A stretch of 64,000 nucleotides of DNA from Lutraria lutraria (lineage: Eukaryota; Mollusca; Bivalvia; Venerida; Mactridae). The translations under genes were made by a program, and so were the position numbers. The notes under the pieces were generated by a model that was not told where the DNA came from, ran no database searches, and saw only the letters and a list, made by a program, of their open reading frames with translations. Shown in pieces: positions 39,007 to 51,226 of this stretch. Where the stretch lies: assembly GCA_964023205.1 (NCBI GenBank), contig OZ026843.1, positions 6,619,029-6,683,028 on the forward strand. The letters are read 5' to 3'. The first letter of the stretch is position 1. Every line of letters starts with the position of its first letter.

Positions 39007-39320
39007 CTGAAATGTTACAACATAGAATATTTCAATGGCTCAGCGCAAAACTATGCCAACTACACTTTTTTCCAGAAATGGTTTTATTCAAAATTCTGAA
39101 CTGATTTTTGTCATTGCTTATCCTCTCAAAAGCATTTGACCATACTCCTATTGTTACCAAAGATATTAACTTTTTTTAAATATGCTAAGTCAAACTGATT
39201 ATTCTTCAAGTGCAAAACTATGACTAGGTAGAGATAGTCACAGTTTTGCACTCACAATTTCATAATATCGGCAGAAATAGTCTGTGCAAAACTTGCATTT
39301 TCATAAAAGACACAAGTAAA

Positions 39321-39498
39321 ACAGTTGAACCTCTGGATAAAGGTCACCACAAGACAGGGAAGAACTATGACCTTCATGCACAGATAGCCTTTTGTTGGAA
39401 ATATATTCAGTATACATGTATAATGTGAGGTTATGAGTGTTTTTTCTTCACATGGTAGCCTGTATTCACAGGTGGCCACTCAGGAGCTAGTTTGATAG
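39321..39498. mobile_element. TA-CAGT element, degenerate copy
   Basis: Starts near ACAGTTGAACCTCTGG and ends with CACAGGTGGCCACTC. Family phrases are present but diverged. ORFs of 60-75 codons on both strands here are by-products of the repeat. Confidence 0.5.
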
Positions 39499-39594
39499 AT
39501 TAGTTTGCATGGTGATATTATTTGGTGTTATTATCTGGTGGCATTATCTCTTAATTGTATTAATTAAGAAATTATTGGAAAATCTGAATTTCCA

Positions 39595-41047
39595 TTCTCA
39601 TAACAAGAGGGCCATGATGGCCCTATCAATGCTCACCAGGAAAAAAGGTCATTTGGAGACGAACATTGTTAAAATATTTCTAAACGAGTCCAAGTAAAAT
39701 CAAGTGACCCTAAGGTCAGGGCCAATTTTGACCCCGGGGCCATAATATAGACAATTTGGAAGAGGTCTGCTAGACAATACTACATACAAAATATCTTAAC
39801 TCTAGGCCTTGTGGTTTCGGAGAAGATTTTTTAAATTTTCCTATATAAGTCTATATAAATCAAGTGACGCCTGGGCGGGGCCAATTTTGACCCTAAAGCA
39901 ATAATTTGAACAAACTTGGTAGAGGTCTACTATACAATGCTACATACCAAATATCTTAGCTCTAGGCCTTGTGGTTTAGGAGAAGAAGATTTTTCAAATT
40001 TTCCCATATAAAATAGAATAAACCCCAGGGCAGGGCCAATTTTGACCCCGGGGCCATAATTTAAACAAACTTGGTAGAGGTCCACTAGACTATACTATAT
40101 GCCAAATATCTTAGCTCTACACCATGCGGTTTCAGAGAAGAAGATTTTTTAAATTTTCCTATGTAAGTCTATATAAATCAAGTGACCCCCTGGGCGGGGC
40201 CAATTTTGACCCTAGGGCAATAATTTGAACAAACTTGGTAGAGGTCCACTAGACAATGCTATATGCCAAATATCTTAGCTCTAGGCCTTGTGGTTTTGTA
40301 GAAGAAGACTTTTCAAATTTTCCTATATAAAATAGAATAAACCCCAGGACAGGGCCAATTTTGACCCTAGGGCCATAATTTGAACAAACTTGGTAGAGGT
40401 CCACTAGACAATGCAATATACAAAATATCTAAGCCATAGGCCTTGTGGTTTCGGAGAAGAAGATTTTTTAAATTTTCCTATATAAGTCTATATAAATCAA
40501 GTGACCCCCGGGGCGGGGCCAATTTTTACCCTAGGGCAATAATTTGAACAAACTTGGTAGAGGTCCACTAGACTATGCTACACACCAAATATCAAAGCTC
40601 TAGGTATTATAGTTTTTGACAAGAAGATTTTTTAAATTTCCTATATAAGTCTATGTAAAATCAAGTTACCCCCGGGGCGGAGCCAATTTTGACCCCAGGG
40701 GAATAATTTGAACAAACTTTGTAGAGTTCCATTAGACAATGCTACATACCAAATATCTCAGCTCTAGGCCCTGTGGTTTTGGACAAGAAGATTTTTTAAT
40801 TTTTTTCTATTTGTTGCCATAGCAACCAGAGTTTTTAATGAAATTTAATTTTTTGAACAACTTTGAAAGGGGACCACCCAAGGATCATTTCAGCAAAGTT
40901 TGGTTGCAATCGGAATAGTGGTGTAGGAGGAGATGTTGTTTTAAGTAAATATTGACGCCACTTCACGACGAACACCGCACGACGCACGATGGACGCAGGG
41001 CGATCACAAAAGCTCACCCTGAGCACATTCGTGCTCTGGTGAGCTAA
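39595..41047. mobile_element. 1.45-kb element with seven ~158-bp internal repeats and terminal hairpins
   Basis: Opens with the hairpin AGGGCCATGATGGCCCT followed by ATCAATGCTCACC. It continues as about seven imperfect units of about 158 bases, each containing GGGCCAATTTTGACC and AAACTTGGTAGAGGTC. It closes with the hairpin GCTCACCCTGAGCAC and GTGCTCTGGTGAGC followed by TAAAAA. The 3' hairpin and CTAA-like end resemble a non-autonomous Helitron, but this is not proven. It lies in the intron between TANC exons 2 and 3. Confidence 0.7.
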
Positions 41048-41857
41048 AAACTAGACATCAGAATACACCCAAATATCATCCTCCACTGAAGAACTCCACT
41101 ATCAAACTGGTGAAGTATTAATGTAAGTGTCTTATCAAAGCTTTTATCTTTCCTTGAATCTACTAGGTGCAATTGTATACAGGTGATTAACTTTCTTATC
41201 AGTCCATAAACATACTGACTGGTGACTAATATCTTTTTATCAGCTTGATGAAACAATCTTACAGCTGACTTTCTGATCTACCCTTGTACCATCTCCAGGG
41301 TACAAGAGAACACCTGGTAAAGACCATTGAACTTTCTGATCAACCCCTATGCATCCAGTTGGAAAATGTCATTTATATGGTAGGTGACTTTTTAATCGGG
41401 AACTTTTTAATAATACCTGGTACCAGCCAGTAAATACAATATGAGAATATAAACCTCCCCCCCTAAAAAATTAAAACACCTCCATGACAGAAAAGTTAAT
41501 TTCTTGGTTAAAATGGAGATAAAATAAGAAATAACTTGAATAATATTATGCGAAGAAACTTTTAAACTTTTTCCCAGAAACTAGTACAAGTCAGTGAAGA
41601 AAACACAAGAAAAATTAAGATCCATAAAACAGACGAAAAAGTGAAACTGGAGGTAAAACTAACTATATTTATACTGAGGTTCTGACTAAAAGGAACCAAC
41701 CAATAAAGTAAACTTCATAAATTATATAAACTTTGGTCTGCACAAAAAATCTTGTGTGCCGAGCGAGTGACAGCAATCATGAAAGCTGAACTATTGTTCA
41801 ATTTCCAAAAACAGATGCAAACGTGAAACTCTCCATAAATGGAGATAAAATACTCAC

Positions 41858-42079
41858 TTCTGTTACATAGAGGACATTCCTCTTTACTGCTGAACAAGCA
41901 CGACCAGCATCTTTCATGTCCACATGAATCAATTAATCTTCTTTTCTTTCCCTTGTCAAATGGTAGGTGACATGTCGGGCATACATCAATATGTGACAGA
42001 ACCTGTTGACTGTGGGCTGTCCCCAGAGTGCCGGGACCCATCGATCCATCCATGCCAATGCTCTGTATAGCATCTAAAT
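41858..42079 (-). CDS. TANC: TANC exon 2: C3HC4 RING finger
   Basis: Encodes residues 132-205. The acceptor is tttctttcag|ATTTAG and the donor A|GTGAGT; both flanking introns are phase 1 and the exon is 222 nt. The RING ligands are all visible: C165-x2-C168-x15-C184-x1-H186-x2-C189-x2-C192-x7-C200-x2-C203, a standard C3HC4 spacing that binds two zinc ions. In Drosophila, isoform rols7 carries a RING before its ankyrin and TPR repeats, while vertebrate TANC1/2 as I know them lack a canonical RING. E3 ubiquitin ligase activity is possible but not shown by sequence alone. Because the exon is frame-neutral, it can be skipped without a frameshift. Confidence 0.9.
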
Positions 42080-42727
42080 CTGAAAGAAACAAAATACATT
42101 GGTTTAGTTTTAATGAATTCTGTAATGAAATATTTAACGAATACCTCCTTTTACATGACCTAATGACATTATTTAGACAATGGGCGTCAATTTAGATCTG
42201 AAAGTAAAGAAATATCTTTTTTTAAATAACTTTACTGGATTAGTAAACATCACACTGAAGTCAATCTCATGATGCGGTGGTTTTTGATACACCACAAATA
42301 TAACATAGATTTGATCTTGTCACTTAGAAAAGTTGTTCTATGATCCAGGTGTAAGTTTCAGATCAAGAAAATATCAACATAATGGGGTTTGACTGTATGG
42401 ACTTTTAGATAAAATTTATTATGTAATCTCATTAGTTAATTATTGCTGTTATACATCTGTAGAATATGGTGTGCTTGATCAAATAAGGCAAGAAAAAGTA
42501 ATGTTTACAGTTACTTCCTCTGTCAGATAGTTATTCATAATTCATGAACTATTCATGAAGTGTGCAAGAAAAGTTCAAGAAATATTAAAGATTTCATGAA
42601 TTCCATTTGAAAGGGTTGATATATCATTGGATATGCTGATAGAAACGGATGGGTTGGGGAAAAAGGGGTTGCCCAGGTAACTTAAAACAAAATTAATTCT
42701 TTATTGACCTATTGGTATTCAAATATG

Positions 42728-42947
42728 GGTCTGAGGTTATAAAACTTCAGATTGGTCTCCGAGCTCAAATCTTATAATTATCTTGTCTCAGACAATAATG
42801 ATATTATTGAAACATAATTATGACGGTATAAATGATCTAAGCATGTATTTAAATATCAATCAGCTCTATCTATTCAGCCATAATTCTTTGAGAATGGACC
42901 CGAGATTTGAGCTTGGAGACTGTTCTTAAGTTTTATAACCTCGGGGC
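42728..42947. mobile_element. Fold-back element with ~45-bp arms, copy 1
   Basis: The left arm contains GAGGTTATAAAACTT and GGTCTCCGAGCTCAAATCT. The right arm contains AGATTTGAGCTTGGAGAC and AAGTTTTATAACCTC. The arms differ at only a few positions. The AT-rich interior is non-coding. Confidence 0.75.
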
Positions 42948-43659
42948 AAGAACTCCACTTCAGAATTATTTCAGAGTGCACATGCAATCAATTAAGTAAT
43001 TGGGTTCAAGTCTTAAAGCAATGGCGAGGCTGTATTAATTTAAACTCAAGACTACAGAAAATCCATCCATAAGAGAAATGAATCATTTACAGGATGTATT
43101 TATATCTCGGACAACATTTCATGTTAGTAAAACTTCTCACAAGTAATCATTGAAGTGAGATCAGCATTTTACTTGCGATAACTACGTGATGTTCAAATAA
43201 AAATGTTTTTTCAGTTAACTGAGTGACTCATTTACTTCACGAACAACAAACAACCATAATTAGCATTTAATTCTATCAGTTTACGCAGACATCATTATAA
43301 TGGCAATTATCCGTACCTAATTAAATCATTAGCTTAAGTGGGCTCAAAGTTTATACAAACTAAAACCCATTCACCCGCATGCTACAGTATCCAATATTAC
43401 AGTGAAACATTCAAACAAAGGCTACGCCCAAAAAATACTATGTTTCCACTAACATGCCCACCCGAAAAAAATGGGGTTAGGAGAAATTTTTTCTTAACAT
43501 ATTTTTTGTTTAATTCAGAGAAATAGTTCATATGAAATGAAAATATCAACAACCAAAAAATTGTCAGAACTGAAAAAATGCCAGGGGCAGCAGAAAAAAG
43601 TGACGGTCAGGTTTTGTTTGTTTGGATTTTACGCCCCTTTTCAAATGCCGCCAGAGTCA

Positions 43660-43862
43660 TATGAGGCGGACAGTACACCTTACCATCATTCCTGTGAAGA
43701 ACCAGTACTAGACTCTAATCCTCCGTAAGCAACTGCTTACTTTCTCACATAAAGAGACATGGTCGGTAGCGGGGCTCAAACCCACGACCCTCTATCAGTG
43801 AGAGGTTACAGTGATTGGAAGTAAGCGACCTTAACCAATCGACCACAGAGGTCGGTCTTGAT
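43660..43862 (-). mobile_element. tRNA-derived SINE
   Basis: On the minus strand it reads ACCGACCTCTGTGGTCGATT, GGTTAAGGTCGC and then the B box GTGGGTTTGAGCCCC. It is followed by a body ending around TCATATGACTC. The tRNA part has a long variable region. Confidence 0.65.
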
Positions 43863-45129
43863 GGTCAGGTAAGTTGGAACTAGTTCTGCCAACCATAAAT
43901 TTTTGGAGGGATGTGAGTGGCCTAAAAATCACTAAATATCGTTTTCTCCCTCCGGTTTCGACCATTGTCAAAAGACATTCCCAGATCCAAATGTTGAAAA
44001 AATTTACCTGAATTTGTAATCCAAAAAAAAGTAAAGCAGATATAGCGGTGTTTTTTTATTATTTAAAATAGAACACTTAGTCAGGATGGAGAGCTGATCG
44101 TGTGAAATATTATGCAGTAATCTGATTACCATACAGTAAACCTTCTATAAAATATACAACCTATTCATTGTAGCATTTTTATGACATAATTTACACCAGC
44201 TTTCAGTAAGATTTTTCATTTCACTATCTTAAATAATTTCTTATCTTACAGCTGGCTCAACATGAGTGACTCATAAAATAAGAATTTTATAAAGCTGTAA
44301 AATTTTGTAAAATTATATATAAACCATCTTCACAACTTTTTTACCATATATTATCAAATAAACACCCCCAACATAATTAATGCCCTCCTGCATTGGGAGA
44401 GAAATGAAAATTACAGATTCAACAAAAATGCATTAAAAATTCATCCAATTGTCAAAAAAATCCATAAAAACAACAAATTGAAAAAAGTTTGAAAACATTA
44501 AACCCCAGGGGCATTTATTTAGGAATTTTTGGTAGTTTATCATCAAATGTTAAATTTGATATTAAATTTAGTGCAATTTGTTAGCTTTAAGCATTGAAAT
44601 ACACATACACACATACATTAAGTTTACCTTGAGTGTTTACATCACTTTATGCTTGTCAATGATTTATCATTTATCTGAACAAGGTCAGCCATTTTGCACA
44701 AAATAATCCATTGATAAATATCAAACACACACTATTTGTAAACTACAACACTTTAAATAGCAAACTTCAAAATGTCAATATCATTCAATAGTTAGTCCAC
44801 CTGTATTGTATAAATTAACTGTAATTTCTCAATTTTACAGCATTCCTTCAAGATAAGTAAGAAAACTTCAGATGCCCTATTCACTTGTAGTTTAAAGCAC
44901 TAGGCGTTCCATCCTACAAGTGCCTATACACAGGTATAAATCAAGGTAGATAATTCAACCCATGCAAAAAAACAGACTCATTAGAATCAAGAAAGTGAGC
45001 GTGACTTGGCAGTTTCCACAGAATATAACATATTAAAACATTAATATGATAGAAATTTAAATGAAATTATCTACCTATTAAATAGTAATTACATGTAGTA
45101 TGTATTAGAGACTTCAAAAGAAGTTTTGT

Positions 45130-45700
45130 TACCAATTCAAGGCTTACACATCAGACACTGTTTTTATGCTGCCAATTTCCTTTATAAATTTCAGACACTG
45201 TGTTATGTCACATTTTCACAGCATAAACTTCAGACATTGAGTCATATTACCAATTTATTTAATAAATTTCAGACACCAAACTATGGCACTTATTTATGGT
45301 ATAAATTTCAGACACTGAATTATATGTCACCTGTTTACTAAATATAAATTTCAGACACCAAACTATGGCACTTATTTATGGTATAAATTTCAGACACTGA
45401 ATTATATGTCACCTGTTTACTAAATATAAATTTCAGACACCAAACTATGGCACTTATTCATGGTATAAATTTCAGACACAGAGTTGTCACCTGTTTACTG
45501 TATGAATTTCAGGCACTTTTATGCTATCTATTTACTGCATATATTTCAGGCAAAGATGTTTACTGTACATGTATAAACTTTAATCACTAGGATGAATGGC
45601 CTATTTCCTATATTGATTTCAGACACCATAATATGTCACCTACTTACAGTGTAATTTCAGATGCTATCACCAATGACGTCTAAAAGTACCTATTGTATAA
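45130..45700. repeat. ~47-bp tandem repeat with ~94-bp dimer units
   Basis: The phrase AAATTTCAGACAC recurs about every 47 bases. In the centre (about 45260-45480) alternate units are paired (CAAACTATGGCACTTATT, then TGAATTATATGTCACC), making a 94-bp higher-order unit. The edges are degenerate. The 71-codon ORF here reflects the repeat only. Confidence 0.88.
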
Positions 45701-45711
45701 ATTTCTCAGTC

Positions 45712-45862
45712 ACCCGCTCGGTGCATGAATTTTGATGTGGACAAAATTACTACGTTTTTCTACATCCGCCATGCAATTGTAAAACTAGTTCCCATTCCAT
45801 GTTTTAAAGTCTATGTAAGTTCTGTTTCCATGAGTACTTTCAGTACTTTGATTTGAAAAAGA
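45712..45862. repeat. Dispersed repeat family, inverted copy
   Basis: Begins GTCACCCGCTCGGTGCATG and ends CCATGAGTACTTTCAGTAC, the reverse complement of the 50147 copy. It follows directly on the 47-bp tandem array. Confidence 0.7.
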
Positions 45863-46211
45863 ATCAGACCCACTACTATGACACCTGTTTTAATATTCAA
45901 CACTAGATCAACTAGATAAAGAATTAGATTATTTCCAGCTTGCCACTATAGAATGTTATATAACCTGTCTGATAATTAAGTATCACACCACTACAAAATA
46001 TATAATATTCATACAGAAAGCTGCCTTTGTTCCCTATTTTATGACCATGCACCATATCATGTTACATATTACCATTTTATGCATCAGACACTGTGAAATT
46101 CAACCTGTATATGATTATAGACCTTCCTAAATAAACAGTAAGATGAACCTACCCAGGGTATAGAACTAAACACAGAATGCGGACAATATCAAATATCTAC
46201 TTGATTTTAGT

Positions 46212-46400
46212 ATACAATCAGACCTGTATTAAAAATTAGCAGCCACACCAGAAGAACTGCCATCTTGTGAATAAAGGACGTTCACTTAAAAAGTCATTAA
46301 TTATTAAGAACAAAATTACTCCAAACAAAAGCCACCTGTTGATAAAGGCACATTTTTTTATTTCCAAAGGGTGGCCTCTGTTCATAGGTTTGACTGTATT
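46212..46400. mobile_element. TA-CAGT inverted-repeat element, copy 5
   Basis: Left end TACAATCAGACCTGTATT; right end ATAGGTTTGACTGTATT. The interior has the CCACCTGTTGATAAAGGC phrase. It lies in the first long intron. Confidence 0.7.
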
Positions 46401-48307
46401 TAACAACTATAGACTAAATTATTCAGACCTGACACAGTCCATACACTGTACCAGCTCGCTAAATATCATTCTGAATGAGACTCTGATACTTGCTGCTAAA
46501 ATTTAAATAATTCTACATCCGCCATAGTTCCCATTCCATGTTGCAGTGCAAGTCTATGTACCGTTAAGTTCAGTTTCCATGAGTACTTTCAGTACTTTGA
46601 TATATTTATAAGCCTTACTTATTCAGCTTTTTGGAAAGCTAATTTCATAAAATCAATTCAGACTGGCCATCCTCTCAGACGGGGCGAGACCGGGTCAAAT
46701 TAAAAATGTCTGTCACAAACAGTCGTGTTCAGTAATTAGTTTCACAAGTCACAGATTGAATATATTTATATACCATAGGCAAAAAGGTCAAGGATAATTA
46801 AATTTAGTTGTCCTAAACTTATCAATTCTCTTGTGATTAAAACAATTGCCTGACTATAGTCCACATAATAGGGGTCACCGAAGTTGTTGTCCTTTAGATG
46901 AATATCAGATTATAAACAAAAATATCATGTCATTATTGAAGCCTATCAGATAAGCTAGATGACTGTAGCTTGTGTCTGACATTAACATTTGTAGCAGGTA
47001 ATTGAAAGATTGTCAAATCAAGTTATAATTAAGTTGATATTGTATGTAATCAAGCGGATGACAAAAACGTGTATTTGTATGAATTAATATTTACGTGTCC
47101 TTGGCTCGAGGCAAATTATGAAATAGAACAGGACGAACACTGAGAAATCGTTGTTGTGTAAATAAATTTAGACATAAATCGGGATCTTTATCAGTTGGTT
47201 AATGACATTTCAACATTCGTGACCTCCTTCGTATTACAGCATAAATGTTAACGCAACATATTGAATATAACGCATCTATAATTAATTGCTATAAATATAA
47301 GACACCACCCTTCCTGAATCATTATTAAGTCACCTTCTATTTAGGCCGGGAAAAAAATACTCATGTACATGGTAACCCAACAGACCCTACTTTTCGGAAC
47401 TGACCCGAAAGATTTTAACAACAGAATCTGACATAATGAAAGTACTTTGGGATGAACTGTACCACACTTTCTCACTCACACAAGGTGTTCAGAATAAAGT
47501 TTTTCGACCTAATTAACATAATTTTTTTGGTCAAATAACCATAAAACTTGTCTTTTTTTTTAGCCTTACTATGACTTAGTGAGTCACAAGGTAATATATT
47601 CACCACATGTTTCATAAAGACACCAGAATATCAATAAACCACAAAGATAACTCAAAGTTTACACATTGTACAAATACCGAACGTGAATACAAGTTATTTT
47701 ACACATTAAACACAAAATAAACTAAAACCTTACCATTTAATATCCGAAAGAATAAAACTCGCCTATCCGATAAATAAACTGATACGAATTTCCCTCACTT
47801 TTCCACTCTAAAAACGTGAACACAAATCATAAACCTGTAAAATGGTACTAAAACCAAGTTTTGAATATGAAGTAAACTCCATGAATGAATGGTTTAACAT
47901 ACAGCCCTGTACTGTGGATACAGTATGCATGTAATGTCAGTATGTCACATTCCTCTGATTAAACGGGCCATTCAACAAGTTTAGAAGAGAGATACGTAGT
48001 ACATACACTATCCTACCTATAGGGCTTAAACAAATTTACATACATTATAACACAAACATACAAGCATGGAAAATCCTTGTATAAAAACTCCACTTGATAT
48101 TACAGGTGTAGAATTTTAGAGCATGTAGAATACAATACAATGTTAAAATCTGACAAATGTTGTTTCACTGATAAGAAAAAAATCTCATTTTTATCTGGGG
48201 TGTAGCTTGTAAGAGAAAGTTTGGGATAGTAAATTTTTAGACAAATCATTCAAGTGTTATTTGACTTATAGGTTAAATTTGACAAATATGCTGATTTTCT
48301 TCCACAT

Positions 48308-48425
48308 GTGGAGAAGTTGACGGTTCCTTGAGGAAGGGTAAGTTAGTACTGGTTAGGTGTACCAGCCACCGTATATAACTGAAAACTGTTGAAAAACAGC
48401 TATAAACCCAAATCAATGCAATTGA
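48308..48425 (+). mobile_element. SINE 3' tail
   Basis: Contains GTGGAGAAGTTGACGGTTCC, AAGTTAGTACTGGTTAGG and GTTGAAAAACAGCTATAAAC. The tRNA-like head is absent (5' truncation, typical of retroposition). Confidence 0.6.
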
Positions 48426-48884
48426 CTTATAAGTAAAATATTTGTTGTCGTTGTTGTTTTTCTTGGGTGTAGTTTGAAAGCTGGAGACAGTTTGATATAG
48501 TACAAGTAAAATTGCCCAAAATGGTACTTCACAGATTAGGGAAATAATTTATACTTGAGTGTAGCCTGTGTGTGAAATTTTGAGGTACATGTAGTGAACG
48601 GAAGAAAAATATTTACTATGCATTGGGTTATAGAATAAGAACTTAATAATTTATATTGACTAAGAGAAATTAATCATAACCTTTAGTTTTGTTCAGCGGT
48701 GGCCAGGAGGGCTGTTAAAAAAAGGTGTTATCTGTAAATTATAGTAAGAGTGAGTGTTATAACAAAAGTTGTAAAAATGGATTTTTTTCTCATTTGGGAT
48801 ACTGCATTGCTCGAATCATGTTAAATAGAAATATTCTAGAGTATATTTCATTTTTGGAAATTGATAAGTTCAACTTTCCATAGC

Positions 48885-49042
48885 CATCAGTCTTGCACAG
48901 CATGCAATAATTTTGATGTAGACCAAATTACTTCAATTTTCTACATCTGCCATGCAATTGTTAATAGTTCCAGTTCCATTATGCAGTGCAAGTCTATGTA
49001 ACTTCAGTTTTCATGAGTACTTTCAGTACTTTGATTGTTTTG
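48885..49042. repeat. Dispersed repeat family, inverted copy
   Basis: Begins near CAGTCTTGCACAGCATGC and ends CATGAGTACTTTCAGTAC. Same family as 50147. Confidence 0.65.
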
Positions 49043-50146
49043 TAGGAAGCCCATTTATTGGCCTAGTCTATCAAACCATGATATTCTCTGACCACTGGTG
49101 ACTGCTGACTGGCTAGTATAACATAACTGAAGAATGAGTAAACATGTACCAATCTCTGGCTGTTTGTCAAACATTTCTAGACTGATAGTATAGTCTGCAA
49201 CTAATTCAATAATGGATAAGTCATCTTGGTAATGTTATCTGTTAAATTCATCAAATACTGGAAGAATTCTCTATCATATTATTATACAATGTACACATAG
49301 GGAGAAATGATTACCAACCAACATTTTTATTGCATATATAAAAAACACACATTTTCTTAGCAAAAATTAGTTTTATGGCCTCCATGGTTCACCCATGATA
49401 AGTTTATGCTTTCTGAAAGGAAAATTTCTTATATAAGTGTCAAAACACACCAAACAAGGAAATGGATGAAAGCCAAGAGGTATACCAACATATTTTTGTT
49501 AGCATCCTTCATAGTGCAGAAGTGAGTTATTTCAACAAGAAGCCATGAAGGTTCTAAATGATAAATATTTAGACAAAAGCCATGAACTACATATTAATTA
49601 CCGGTAAATTCACATTTTTTAACTTTAACCACATGTCCCATACTTATATTTTGTAGCTACAAGATTTTTTATGATGCATCCATTAATTATTTAGATGACA
49701 AAGCCATGAACTACATGCATTTGGACTTTGTAGACCTAATCTTTAAAAATAATGTATCCATGAGTTATTTAGATGATAAAGCCATGAACAGAACTACAAT
49801 TGTATTTAGATGTTGCAGAGGCAATAGATTACAAATCAGTCACGAAGCCATTTCTATTTGAATGTCAGTAACATACTAAATTCTGAGTATTTTTGGAGTG
49901 AATCACACCTATCATCTGACACAAACAGATCAAGGTGGTATACTAGTACCGGTAGATATTAATGTGCATGCGTAGGTGGGGTGTGCGTCTCATGTTTAAC
50001 TATTTCACAATTATATGTGATGTATCTGCAGCAAATAGAATGCAGTCAGACTTATCATATCATAAACAAACAAACAAGAGAAACCTCAATGTTCAGACCA
50101 CCTTAATGTAAAAAATAGTCTTAAATTGTAGTGAATTGAAACATTA

Positions 50147-50312
50147 ATCAAAGTACTGAAATAGAAACAGAACTATGGACTTGCACTGCAACATGGAACG
50201 GGAACCAGTTCAACAATTGCATGGGGGATGAAGACAAATATACTACTTTGATCAAAATTCATGCGCACCGAGCAAGTGACGGCTATGGAAAGCTGAACTA
50301 TCAAACAGTTTC
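50147..50312. repeat. Dispersed repeat family (GTACTGAAA / GAGCAAGTGAC type), one well-kept copy
   Basis: Runs from CAAAGTACTGAAATAG through GCACTGCAACATGGAACGGG to CATGCGCACCGAGCAAGTG and AAAGCTGAACTATC. Other copies or fragments: 16033-16188, 41757-41805, 45712-45862 (inverted), 46506-46602 (inverted), 48885-49042 (inverted), 58754-58925 and 18800-18872. No inverted ends or coding potential were found, so the class is unknown. Confidence 0.75.
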
Positions 50313-50344
50313 CTAAAACCGATCAATTCGACAAAAATGTTGTT

Positions 50345-50440
50345 TTTCCTCCATACTTGGAGAAATTGTTGACTCCTTATGGACGGCTAAGTTAATAGTG
50401 GTTAGAAAACAGTCAAAGAAAACTAGTTAGGCAAACATGT
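50345..50440 (+). mobile_element. SINE 3' tail
   Basis: Contains TTGGAGAAATTGTTGACTCC and GTGGTTAGAAAACAGTC followed by GAAAACTAGTTAGG, the same tail as at 55940-56020. The head is missing, and it abuts the family-2 repeat ending near 50312. Confidence 0.55.
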
Positions 50441-51047
50441 TCTTTGCTATTATTATCCATTTTTACCAGTCTAATATACATGTATACAAAAATATCATTG
50501 AAAAATGCCATTAAACCAACTGAAACAGAACTAAAATGAAAACTAGCCTAAAAATAACTTAAAAATGACTAGCCTTAGAAGTAAAGACCATATATTTCTT
50601 AATTTTTTGTAAGATGAGATGCTTAATTATATATAAGAAGTTCATTCATGTCCCTGAACTAAAAAATGGAATATTCCAAAACAAAGAGTTTGGCATAATC
50701 TACATGTACCTACCTAACTTCCGCCCCTGAATTCTTTATAAGAATTTTAATGTTAGCGGAAACAAGGAAATTAAATTTCTGGCCTTATTTATAATTGGAA
50801 TCAAATATGCAACCTTTAAATTCACTTGCAATAAAACTACACTATGTTACATTATTATCAGTATTTTTGTGAACATGACCTTCAAAATATTATTATTAGA
50901 TGATTCAAGGTGATAATATTGGTCTAGAGGTCTCAAGTAATTGTACCTCAAACTATTGTTGATATAGAACAGACCTATCTGGTCCAGACAAGGATCAATT
51001 AGTGGTATTATATTGATCAGTCACTCCAACAAACTTATAAACATACA

Positions 51048-51226
51048 TACAGTCAAACTTGTGAACAAAGGCCACCCTTTGGAAAGACATAATATGGCCT
51101 TTATTGACAGGTGGTCTTTATTTGAAGGTCATTTGTTCAAAATAATCATTGTTGGTTTTCAAGGGAAAGTTTTCTTTCACAGGATGGACTTTATTTTCAA
51201 AGGCGGCCGTTAACACAGGTTTGATG
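51048..51226. mobile_element. TA-CAGT inverted-repeat element, copy 6
   Basis: Begins TACAGTCAAACTTGTGAAC and ends AACACAGGTTTGATGA. The internal GACCTTTATT-type phrases are well preserved. The right end has lost the final ACTGTA. Confidence 0.75.

Noticed and set aside
39246..39479. Overlapping ORFs on both strands
   Set aside because: They fall on a degenerate TA-CAGT element and have no protein-like features.
45126..45341. 71-codon plus-strand ORF with repeated KFQTL-like phrases
   Set aside because: It is the translation of the 47-bp tandem array.
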